From: an uncultured Collinsella sp.
GTDB taxonomy: Bacteria; Actinomycetota; Coriobacteriia; Coriobacteriales; Coriobacteriaceae
NCBI GenBank assembly: GCA_900752275.1
Contig: CAADUS010000098.1
Location: forward strand, 1 to 5,602
DNA: 5,602 nt
Reading direction: 5' to 3'
A program made the position numbers and the translations under genes. Shown here piece by piece: positions 1 through 5,555 of the stretch (positions are counted from its first letter, which is position 1; the number at the start of each line of letters is the position of its first letter). The notes beneath the pieces were generated by a model, which was not told where the DNA came from, searched no databases, and worked only from the letters and a program-made list of their open reading frames with translations.

Positions 1-459
1 AACATGAAGCTCATGATGAACGGCGCCATTACGCTGGGCACCCTCGACGGCGCCAACATCGAGATCGCCGACCTGGCCGGCCGCGAGAACGAGGCCATCT
101 TTGGCCTGACCGCCTCCGAGGTCGAGCAGCTCTGGGCGTCGAACAGCTACTTTGCATGGGATACCCTCAACAACGACCGCGAGCGTCTGGGCCGCGTGAT
201 GGACGAGCTCAAGGACAACACGTTTGCGGGTCTTTCGGGCAACTTCGAGAGCATCTACAACGAGCTCATGAACAACAACGACCCCGACCTTGTCATGGCA
301 GACTTCCGCAGCTACGTGGATGCGTGGGAGAAGCTCACGAACAGCTACGGCGACCAGGAGACCTGGAACCGCAAGGCGCTGCTCAACACCGCCTCCTCGG
401 GCTGGTTCTCGAGCGACCGCACCATTCGCGAGTACCGCGACGAGATCTGGCACGCGTAA
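1..459 (+). CDS. glgP: Glycogen/starch/maltodextrin phosphorylase, C-terminal part (5' end outside window)
   Basis: This enzyme (GT35 family) removes glucose units from the non-reducing ends of alpha-1,4-glucan with phosphate, giving glucose-1-phosphate in the cytoplasm. Only the last 152 residues are present; the frame is open from base 1, so the gene begins upstream. The visible part starts with NMKLMMNGAITLGTLDGAN, the family's strongly conserved PLP-binding block (NMKF-LNGALTIGTLDGAN in well-studied members). The lysine at bases 7-9 is the expected Schiff-base lysine holding pyridoxal phosphate. The remainder (GNFESIYNEL, then a DPDLVMADFRSYVDAW-like segment and the end TIREYRDEIWHA) matches the usual C-terminal lobe of bacterial phosphorylases and ends at a normal length after the PLP site, with no sign of truncation. 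It lies 108 nt upstream of glgC in the same direction, so synthesis and breakdown genes are probably co-transcribed. Assignment to glycogen rather than maltodextrin phosphorylase rests on the neighbours. Confidence 0.96.
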   Translation, partial: NMKLMMNGAITLGTLDGANIEIADLAGRENEAIFGLTASEVEQLWASNSYFAWDTLNNDRERLGRVMDELKDNTFAGLSGNFESIYNELMNNNDPDLVMADFRSYVDAWEKLTNSYGDQETWNRKALLNTASSGWFSSDRTIREYRDEIWHA

Positions 460-496
460 AGGCGCGCAAGCTCCCCTATGCCAGCACGGCATTACT

Positions 497-527
497 CGAC
501 GGGCGTGACGTTGTGCCGCACCCGTCG
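497..527 (+). other. Modest stem-loop in the glgP-glgC gap
   Basis: CGACGGG (497-503) is a perfect 7-bp inverted match to CCCGTCG (521-527). After one mismatch the stem can continue for about three more pairs (505-507 with 517-519, one of them G-U). There is no T tract after it, so it does not look like a standard intrinsic terminator. It could be a weak attenuator or an mRNA-stability hairpin between glgP and glgC, but a 7-bp GC-rich match can also arise by chance in this composition. Confidence 0.3.
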
Positions 528-553
528 CTAATGGGTTTAGGAACATCGATGAC

Positions 554-561
554 AGAAGGAG
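554..561 (+). promoter_or_regulatory. Ribosome binding site of glgC
   Basis: AGAAGGAG lies 6 nt before the ATG at 568, a near-ideal Shine-Dalgarno and spacing. It fixes the glgC start. An upstream ATG at 549 is in another frame, and its reading frame stops at 575. Confidence 0.8.
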
Positions 562-567
562 AAATCG

Positions 568-1716
568 ATGAGTAAGAAAGAATGCATCGCGATGCTCCTC
601 GCAGGAGGACAGGGCAGCCGATTGGGGGCACTCACCCAAAAGATCGCTAAGCCGGCGGTTAGCTTTGGTGGCAAGTTCCGCATTATCGACTTTTCGCTGT
701 CCAACTGCTCCAACTCGGGCATCGACACGGTGGGCGTTCTGACCCAGTATCGCCCCTACCTGCTGCATGCCTACGTGGGCTCCGGCGAGGCTTGGGATCT
801 GGACAGCCGCGATGGCGGCGTATCGATCCTGCCGCCGTACGAAACGCAGACCGGCGGCGCCTGGTATGCGGGCACGGCCGACGCCATTACGCAGAACCTC
901 GACTACATCAAGGCCAACGACCCCAAGTACGTCCTGATTCTTTCGGGCGATCACCTGTATCGCATGGACTACCGCAAGATGCTCAAGACGCACATTGAGA
1001 ACAACGCCGACCTCACGGTGAGCGTTATGCCCGTGCCGTGGGAGGAGGCCAGCCGCTTTGGCATCCTGACCACCGACCCCGAGGACGGCCGCATCACCAA
1101 GTTCACCGAGAAGCCCGATAAGCCCGATTCGAATCTCGCGTCCATGGGCATCTACATCTTCTCGGCCGACGTGCTGATCGAGGCACTCGAGGAGGACGCT
1201 CTGGACCAGCGCTCGAGCCACGACTTTGGCAAGGACATCATCCCCAAGCTGCTCGGCGAGGGCAAGCGCCTGTACAGCTACGAGTTCCACGGCTTTTGGA
1301 AGGACGTCGGCACCATCGCCAGCTTCCACGAGACCTCGATGGACCTGCTGGGCAACAACCCCGAGTTCGATCTGTTTGACAAGCACTTCCCCATCATGTC
1401 CAACATCACCACGCGTCCGCCGCACTACATTGGCCCGGACGGCCGCCTGGACGACTGCCTGGTCTCCAACGGCTGCAAGATCTACGGCACCGCTCGTCAC
1501 TCGATCATTTCGACCGATGTCATCATCGAGGAGCGCGCCGTGGTCGAGGACTCCGTGCTGCTGCCGGGTGCGCACGTTAAGAGCGGCGCGCACATCTGCC
1601 GCGCTATTTTGGGCGAGAACTCCACGGTCGAAGAGGGCGTGAAGCTCGGCTCTGTCGATACCACCAAGGATACGGCCGTCGTTGGAAATGACGTCGTAAT
1701 CGGGAAGGGGGAATGA
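568..1716 (+). CDS. glgC: Glucose-1-phosphate adenylyltransferase (ADP-glucose pyrophosphorylase), catalytic subunit
   Basis: GlgC makes ADP-glucose and pyrophosphate from ATP and glucose-1-phosphate (EC 2.7.7.27), the committed step of bacterial glycogen synthesis in the cytoplasm. The 382-residue product has the full set of family motifs. The glycine-rich nucleotide loop LAGGQGSRL is at residues 11-19, KPAVSFGGKFRIIDF at 28-42, and SGDHLYRMDY at 126-135, where D128 corresponds to the catalytic, metal-binding aspartate (D142 in E. coli). FTEKP is at 179-183, with K182 matching the glucose-1-phosphate-binding lysine, and FWKDVGTI at 243-250. From about residue 290 the sequence becomes hexapeptide-like (NGCKIYGTARHSIIS, VIIEERAVVEDSVLLPGAHV), the left-handed beta-helix used for oligomerisation and allostery. 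It is shorter than the E. coli enzyme (431 aa) but of usual length for Gram-positive GlgC. It sits between glgP and glgD, and the start is supported by a strong Shine-Dalgarno. No abnormal residues were seen. Confidence 0.98.
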   Translation: MSKKECIAMLLAGGQGSRLGALTQKIAKPAVSFGGKFRIIDFSLSNCSNSGIDTVGVLTQYRPYLLHAYVGSGEAWDLDSRDGGVSILPPYETQTGGAWYAGTADAITQNLDYIKANDPKYVLILSGDHLYRMDYRKMLKTHIENNADLTVSVMPVPWEEASRFGILTTDPEDGRITKFTEKPDKPDSNLASMGIYIFSADVLIEALEEDALDQRSSHDFGKDIIPKLLGEGKRLYSYEFHGFWKDVGTIASFHETSMDLLGNNPEFDLFDKHFPIMSNITTRPPHYIGPDGRLDDCLVSNGCKIYGTARHSIISTDVIIEERAVVEDSVLLPGAHVKSGAHICRAILGENSTVEEGVKLGSVDTTKDTAVVGNDVVIGKGE

Positions 1717-1720
1717 TCCG

Positions 1721-2848
1721 ATGATCAATCGCAAGGCCATCGGTTATATCACCGCTAACTACTCTTCGACCTACGGCAGCGTGCTGCTCAAGGACCGTCC
1801 CATAGCGTCCGTTCCCTTTTTGGGCCGCTACCGCCTGATCGACTTCCCGCTGTCCAACATGATGAATGCCGGCATCAAGACCGTCGGCGTCGTTATGCCG
1901 GGAAACTACCGCTCGCTGATCGACCACGTGGGCTCGGGTAAGGACTGGGGCCTGGACCGCAAGAAGGGCGGCCTGTTCATGGTGCCCGGCAACGCGTATG
2001 GCACCACCAAGGGCGGCATGCGCTTCCTGCTGCGCGACATCATCTCCAACAAGACGCTGTTCCAGCGCTCGGACAAGCCCTATGTCGTGATGATGGGCAC
2101 CAACATCATCTTTAACATGGACCTCAACACCATCATCGACGCACACGAGAACTCCGGCGCCCAGATGACCGTGGTGTACTGCAAGGCCACGCGCAACGTC
2201 GATGACGAGATCAAACTCGAGATTAACGAGAACGGCCGCCTGACGGGCGTGAGCGCCGGCGTCGTGTACGGCGACAACGCCTCTATGGACTGCTGCATCG
2301 TCAACCGCGATACGCTGCTCGAGATTATCGACCACTACCAGGCAGCCGACTATCTGGACCTGCTCGAGGCACTCCAAGGCGACTTTGGCAACATCGACGT
2401 GTGCAGCTACGAGTACAAGGGCGAGGTCGTGGGCGTGTTTAGCGAGAAGTCGCTGTATCGCCGCAGCATGGACCTGCTCGACCAGACCGTGGCCGACCAG
2501 CTCTTTGACCCCGAGCGCCCGATCCTGACCAAGGCTCACGACGTGCCGCCTTCGCGCTATGCGACCGGCAGCCACGCGTGCAACTCGATCATCTCGGCCG
2601 GCTGCATCATCAAGGGCACCGTGCGTAACTCGATCCTGTCGCGCGGCGTTGTGGTCGAAGAGGGCACATCGGTGACCAACTCGATCATCAACCAGAGCTG
2701 CATCATCAAGAGCGGCGCACGCGTCGAAAACGCCATCCTGGACAAGAACAACGTGGTTCCCACCAACACCGAGCTTCGCGGCACGCCCGAGAACATCCTG
2801 GTGCTGGGCAAGGCTCCGTTAACTTCCGACACCACCATCGTACGTTAA
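1721..2848 (+). CDS. glgD: GlgD, regulatory/non-catalytic paralogue of ADP-glucose pyrophosphorylase
   Basis: The 375-residue protein has the GlgC fold in sequence terms but has lost the active-site motifs. The glycine-rich loop is replaced by ITANYSSTYGSVL (10-22). The block matching SGDHLYRMD in GlgC reads MGTNIIFNMD (125-134), without the catalytic aspartate. No FTEKP sugar-phosphate lysine motif is visible; LTGVSAG stands where it would be expected. Structural motifs are kept: RYRLIDFPLSNMMNAG (36-51), the HVGSGKDWGLD segment (69-79), and C-terminal hexapeptide repeats from about residue 288 (NSIISAGCIIKGTVRNSI and following). In Firmicutes, GlgD forms a hetero-oligomer with GlgC and changes its activity and effector response; that role is inferred here from the tandem arrangement. 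The gene starts 4 nt after the glgC stop, and its Shine-Dalgarno-like GAAGGGGGA (1704-1712) lies within the last glgC codons, suggesting translational coupling and matched subunit output. Confidence 0.95.
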   Translation: MINRKAIGYITANYSSTYGSVLLKDRPIASVPFLGRYRLIDFPLSNMMNAGIKTVGVVMPGNYRSLIDHVGSGKDWGLDRKKGGLFMVPGNAYGTTKGGMRFLLRDIISNKTLFQRSDKPYVVMMGTNIIFNMDLNTIIDAHENSGAQMTVVYCKATRNVDDEIKLEINENGRLTGVSAGVVYGDNASMDCCIVNRDTLLEIIDHYQAADYLDLLEALQGDFGNIDVCSYEYKGEVVGVFSEKSLYRRSMDLLDQTVADQLFDPERPILTKAHDVPPSRYATGSHACNSIISAGCIIKGTVRNSILSRGVVVEEGTSVTNSIINQSCIIKSGARVENAILDKNNVVPTNTELRGTPENILVLGKAPLTSDTTIVR

Positions 2849-2879
2849 CGTTGGCACCGCAACATCGCTCGTAACAGGT

Positions 2880-2915
2880 AGAATAGCCGCCCGGTTAGCG
2901 CCAGGCGGCTATTCT
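2880..2915 (+). terminator. Strong intercistronic stem-loop before glgA (attenuator, partial terminator or processing/stability hairpin)
   Basis: AGAATAGCCGCC (2880-2891) is a perfect inverted match to GGCGGCTATTCT (2904-2915), giving a 12-bp stem with a 12-nt loop. It lies in the 90-nt glgD-glgA gap and ends 13 nt before the glgA Shine-Dalgarno. The stem has A-rich and T-rich outer ends, like the terminator after glgA, but only CGAATTGC follows rather than a T run, so it is probably leaky if it terminates at all. Only 13 nt separate it from the glgA Shine-Dalgarno, so glgA expression most likely depends on transcripts passing through it. It could lower glgA output relative to glgCD, or protect or process the mRNA ends. 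The structure is seen directly; the function is inferred. Confidence 0.6.
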
Positions 2916-2928
2916 CGAATTGCAACAT

Positions 2929-2933
2929 GGGAG
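2929..2933 (+). promoter_or_regulatory. Ribosome binding site deciding the glgA start
   Basis: GGGAG is 5 nt upstream of the ATG at 2939. The in-frame ATG at 2927, which would give four extra residues, overlaps this motif and has no purine-rich stretch before it (CGAATTGCAAC). This favours 2939 as the true start. Confidence 0.6.
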
Positions 2934-2938
2934 ACAAT

Positions 2939-5245
2939 ATGGCAGATTCCAGCAAAAAGATGCAGATCGTGTTTGCCTCGGCCGAGTGCGCACCGTTTGT
3001 TAAGACCGGTGGCCTGGGCGACGTGGCGGGCTCGCTGCCTGCGGCACTCGTGCGCGCCGGCGCCGAAGTCATCGTGATGGTGCCCAAGTACGCCACCATC
3101 AAGGAAGAGTACAAGGCGCAGATGGAGCACTTTGCCGACTTTTACGTGAGCCTGGGATGGCGCAATGAGTACTGTGGGCTGGAGAAGCTCGAGCACGACG
3201 GCGTCACCTATATGTTCGTGGACAACGAGCGCTACTTTGCGCGCGATTATCCGTACGGCTTCTTCGACGACGGCGAGCGCTTCGCGTTCTTCTCCAAGGC
3301 CATTACCGAGAGCCTGCAGCACCTGCCCGAGGGCTTTGAGTGCGACATCCTGCACTGCAACGACTGGCAGACGGCACTGGCACCAGTGTTCTTACGCGAG
3401 TTCTACCAGGGCCTGCCGCTGTACGACCGCGTCAAGACCGTGTTCTCGATCCACAACGTGGCGTTCCAGGGCCAGTTTAGCGACACCGTGATGGAAGACA
3501 TCCTGGGTGTGGCGCATATTCCGGCGGCCGCCTCGCAGCTGCGCTGCGACGCCTGCAGCATCAACTACATGCTGGGCGCGCTGCACTATGCCGACGCCAT
3601 CACAACGGTGAGCCCCACCTATGCGGGCGAGATCCAGACGCCCGAGTTTGGCGAGGGCCTGGACGGCGTTCTGCGCGAGCGCTCCTATGCGCTGCAGGGC
3701 ATCCTCAACGGCATTGACGTTGCGGGCTTTGACCCGGCGACCGACAAGCGCATTGCCGCCAACTACACGATTGACGATCGTTCCGGCAAGGCCGTGTGCA
3801 AGGCCAAGCTGCAGGAAGAGCTAGGCCTCGAGGTTCGCGACGACCGCCCGCTTATGGTTATGGTCACGCGCCTGACGCGCCAGAAGGGCATGGACCTGGT
3901 CATGTACGCGCTCGACCGCATCCTGTCCGGCGGCGTGCAGGTGGCGGTGCTGGGCACCGGCGACCGCGACTACGAGGACGGCCTGCGCTACTTCCAGGAC
4001 AAGTACCCCGGCACCATGGCCGCGCGCATCGAGTTCGATCCGGCGCTGTCGCAGCGCATGTACGCTGCCGCCGATATGTTCCTGATGCCTTCGAAGTTTG
4101 AGCCCTGCGGCCTGTCGCAGATCATCGCCATGCGCTACGGCACACTGCCCATCGTGCGCGAGACCGGTGGCCTGAAGGACACCGTGATCCCGTATAACGA
4201 GTTTACCGGCGAGGGCACGGGCTTCTCGTTTACCAACTTTAACGGCGACGAGATGGGCGACGCGGTGTTCCGCGCAGCACGCCTGTTCTGGGATAACCGT
4301 GAGGCATGGAACCAGCTAGTCACGCAGGCCATGAGCCAGGACTTTAGCTGGACGCGCTCGGCCGACAAGTATCTGGACCTGTACTTCTTTATGCATCCGG
4401 AGATTGAGAGGCCGGCGGGTGTGACTGATGTTGCAGCTGTCGATGAGCCCGCTGCCGCTGAGGCCGAGCCTGCGGCGACCGTTAAGGAGCCCGCTGCCGC
4501 TGAGGAGCCCAAGGCCGAGGAGAAGCCGGCGGCCAAGGCCGAAGTTAAGCCCGACGCGAAGCCTGCCGCCAAGAAGACGACGGCCCGCAAGACGACGGCT
4601 AAGAAGGCCACGACCACGAAGGCCGCTGCTAGCAAGACTAGCGCCGCTAAGGCAACTACTGCCAAGGCATCGACTACGCGCAAGCGTACGACCGCCGCTG
4701 CCAAAAAGGCCGCCGAGGCCGAGGTCGCTCCCGAGGTAAAGGCCGAGCCCGCGGCAAAGGCTCCGGCCAAGACCGCTGCCAAGAAGACGACCGCGACCAA
4801 GACCACGACCGCTAAGAAGGCCACGGCTGCGAAGTCGACGACGACCAAGGCTGCTACGACGAAAGCCGCCGCGAAGACGACCCCGAAGGCCGCTGCAAAG
4901 CCCGCCGTCAAGGTCGAAGAGGCGCCCTCCGAGCCCAAGGCCAAGGTAGCTGTCGAGGCAAAGCCGGCCGCCAAAACCACCACGCGCAAGCGCGCTACGA
5001 CGACGGCCAAGAAGACCACGACCAAGGCTGCAGCTCCCAAGGCAGAGGCAAAGGACGAGGACAAGCCCGCAGTAAAGGCCGAGCCGACGCCGAAGGTCGC
5101 CGAGGTCAAGACCGCTCCCAAGGCTAAGGCAAAGACCGAGCCCACCAAGGAGACCCCGGTCTCCCCCGCCACTCCGGCCGAGGAAAAGGCTCCGACCAAG
5201 AAGACCTCCGTCCGTAAGGCAACGGCTACCCGCAAGCGTCACTAG
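2939..5245 (+). CDS. glgA: Glycogen synthase (GT5, ADP-glucose-dependent) with a long histone-H1-like Lys/Ala/Thr/Pro tail
   Basis: GlgA transfers glucose from ADP-glucose to the non-reducing end of alpha-1,4-glucan (EC 2.4.1.21) in the cytoplasm. The product is 768 aa from the ATG at 2939 (772 from the weaker in-frame ATG at 2927). Residues 8-490 form a complete GT-B enzyme: KTGGLGDV (22-29, ADP-glucose binding), HCNDW (139-143), HNVAFQG (from 172), NGID (257-260), RLTRQKG (311-317) and PSKFEPCGLSQ (384-394), whose E388 matches the catalytic glutamate of bacterial glycogen synthases, followed by TGGLKDTV. The normal family length is about 477-490 aa. Here about 277 further residues follow (from about 492), with no frame break. 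From 495 to the end only ten residue types occur (A, K, T, P, E, V, S, R, D, H), with no aromatic residues, Cys or Gly. Basic blocks such as 545-592 (15 Lys/Arg, no Asp/Glu) alternate with Glu/Pro-rich linkers, and the protein ends RKRH. Such tails bind nucleic acid in H1-like and HU-like proteins; a role here is unproven. It is the last gene of the operon, after a stem-loop and before a terminator. Confidence 0.97.
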   Translation: MADSSKKMQIVFASAECAPFVKTGGLGDVAGSLPAALVRAGAEVIVMVPKYATIKEEYKAQMEHFADFYVSLGWRNEYCGLEKLEHDGVTYMFVDNERYFARDYPYGFFDDGERFAFFSKAITESLQHLPEGFECDILHCNDWQTALAPVFLREFYQGLPLYDRVKTVFSIHNVAFQGQFSDTVMEDILGVAHIPAAASQLRCDACSINYMLGALHYADAITTVSPTYAGEIQTPEFGEGLDGVLRERSYALQGILNGIDVAGFDPATDKRIAANYTIDDRSGKAVCKAKLQEELGLEVRDDRPLMVMVTRLTRQKGMDLVMYALDRILSGGVQVAVLGTGDRDYEDGLRYFQDKYPGTMAARIEFDPALSQRMYAAADMFLMPSKFEPCGLSQIIAMRYGTLPIVRETGGLKDTVIPYNEFTGEGTGFSFTNFNGDEMGDAVFRAARLFWDNREAWNQLVTQAMSQDFSWTRSADKYLDLYFFMHPEIERPAGVTDVAAVDEPAAAEAEPAATVKEPAAAEEPKAEEKPAAKAEVKPDAKPAAKKTTARKTTAKKATTTKAAASKTSAAKATTAKASTTRKRTTAAAKKAAEAEVAPEVKAEPAAKAPAKTAAKKTTATKTTTAKKATAAKSTTTKAATTKAAAKTTPKAAAKPAVKVEEAPSEPKAKVAVEAKPAAKTTTRKRATTTAKKTTTKAAAPKAEAKDEDKPAVKAEPTPKVAEVKTAPKAKAKTEPTKETPVSPATPAEEKAPTKKTSVRKATATRKRH
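4412..5242 (+). repeat. Repetitive low-complexity DNA encoding the GlgA tail
   Basis: This part of glgA is built of degenerate repeats encoding KKTTA, KATTTKA and RKRTT-like units. Basic modules are at residues 545-592, 607-658, 679-701 and 750-768, with acidic or proline-rich linkers at 492-544, 593-606, 659-678 and 702-749. At DNA level GCTAAGAAGGCCACG occurs at 4598-4612 and again at 4811-4825 (213 bp apart), and CCAAGAAGACGAC occurs at about 4569 and 4779 (210 bp apart). This suggests duplication of a unit of about 70 codons. Codons vary between copies, so the copies are not recent. The stretch could be prone to length changes by recombination or slippage. Confidence 0.75.
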
Positions 5246-5275
5246 TCTGGACGATTAAAACTTAATCCAACGCAA

Positions 5276-5304
5276 AAGAGGGCGCCCCAATTAGGCGCCC
5301 TCTT
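5276..5304 (+). terminator. Intrinsic-type terminator of the glycogen operon
   Basis: AAGAGGGCGCC (5276-5286) and GGCGCCCTCTT (5294-5304) form a perfect 11-bp GC-rich stem with a 7-nt loop, 30 nt after the glgA stop. The 5' side is preceded by AA and the 3' side runs into TCTTCTTGGTT, a T-rich though interrupted tail. The position and shape fit the end of the glgP-glgA transcript. The palindrome may also act on transcripts from the opposite side. Confidence 0.85.
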
Positions 5305-5335
5305 CTTGGTTGAACTTCTGTATTAAAAAGAGGGC

Positions 5336-5467
5336 CGGTTTACTACGACAAAATAGCTCTGGCCGACCACGGCGTGAAATCTACGAAATTGGCAACGCTT
5401 CTACCTGCGGTTTTAGTATCACTAAAATGACTGTGGTTGAGATCATTCAAATCGTCGTAGTAAACCG
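5336..5467 (+). repeat. 132-nt intergenic element with 14-bp perfect terminal inverted repeats and nested internal stems (structured RNA or MITE/REP-like)
   Basis: CGGTTTACTACGAC (5336-5349) is an exact inverted match to GTCGTAGTAAACCG (5454-5467). Inside, 5364-5372 can pair with 5431-5439 over nine pairs, two of them G-U on the + strand (5365/5438 and 5371/5432). The outer and inner stems are separated by exactly 14 nt on each side. A further hairpin, TTTTAGT (5411-5417) with ACTAAAA (5421-5427), has a 3-nt loop, and CGT (5373-5375) can pair with ACG (5395-5397). The G-U pairs become A/C mismatches on the other strand, which favours a + strand RNA. There is no target-site duplication at the ends (GAGGGC on the left, AAGTAC on the right) and no credible ORF. 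It could be a non-autonomous mobile repeat, an extragenic palindromic repeat or an unrecognised non-coding RNA. It matches no RNA family I can name. Confidence 0.6.
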
Positions 5468-5470
5468 AAG

Positions 5471-5495
5471 TACTTTTGTTTGACTACAAATAGTA
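5471..5495 (+). other. Small AT-rich hairpin between the 132-nt element and the IS end
   Basis: TACT (5471-5474) pairs with AGTA (5492-5495) and TTTGT (5475-5479) with ACAAA (5486-5490), leaving a single bulged T (5491) and a 6-nt loop. It could be an operator-like dyad, part of the neighbouring element or chance pairing in AT-rich DNA. Confidence 0.3.
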
Positions 5496-5521
5496 TCCGT
5501 CTGTGGAGTGGGTATGATGAA

Positions 5522-5554
5522 TTGGACACCTAGTTAAGAGCGAAAGGTGTTCAA
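5522..5554 (+). promoter_or_regulatory. Hairpin between the IS tip and the transposase ribosome binding site
   Basis: TTGGACACC (5522-5530) can pair with GGTGTTCAA (5546-5554) over nine pairs, one of them G-U, with a 15-nt loop. The 3' arm includes half of the Shine-Dalgarno-like AAAGGTG (5543-5549) and ends 1 nt before the ATG at 5556. A transcript reading in from outside would fold this and mask the ribosome binding site. Comparable fold-back protection against incoming transcription is known for some insertion sequences (IS10). Its operation here is inferred. Confidence 0.45.
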
Positions 5555-5555
5555 G

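Noticed and set aside
156..575. Second + strand frame across the glgP end and gap, ending with a possible short peptide from ATG 549 (MTEGEIDE)
   Set aside because: The upstream part is a frame shadow of glgP. The short peptide has no ribosome binding site of its own, since the AGAAGGAG lies inside it and serves glgC.
1604..2575. Long minus-strand ORF (323 codons) opposite the glgC end and glgD
   Set aside because: It is antisense to a confidently identified gene, has no recognisable motif or ribosome binding site, and is explained by the strong G/C third-position bias.
2851..2884. Promoter for glgA made of TTGGCA (2851-2856) and TAGAAT (2879-2884)
   Set aside because: The spacer is 22 bp, too long for a normal sigma-70-type promoter. 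It is kept only as a possibility in the stem-loop finding.
4571..5060. CRISPR-like or tandem-repeat array in the repetitive part of glgA
   Set aside because: The repeats are degenerate, in frame and codon-based, with no constant repeat-spacer pattern.
4135..5242. Two long minus-strand ORFs (366 and 308 codons) opposite the glgA 3' part, one of them Ala/Val-rich and resembling a membrane protein
   Set aside because: They are reverse-strand readings of the Lys/Ala/Thr repeat codons (AAG gives CTT, GCC gives GGC), and the glgA frame on the + strand is well supported and continuous.
4412..5245. Separate HU/H1-like gene fused to glgA by a sequencing error
   Set aside because: There is no stop, ribosome binding site or start codon at the junction and no HU or H1 globular domain. 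The tail begins directly after the normal GlgA end in the same frame.
5337..5483. Open frame of about 49 codons through the 132-nt element on the + strand, and one of about 46 codons on the minus strand
   Set aside because: Neither has an ATG with a ribosome binding site near its start, and the inverted-repeat structure explains the sequence better than coding does. A small protein is not fully excluded.
5480..5518. Promoter made of TTGACT (5480-5485) and TATGAT (5513-5518)
   Set aside because: Both hexamers are good but the spacer is 27 bp, far from 17, and no extended -10 TGn motif fits. TATGAT alone next to the IS edge is not enough.
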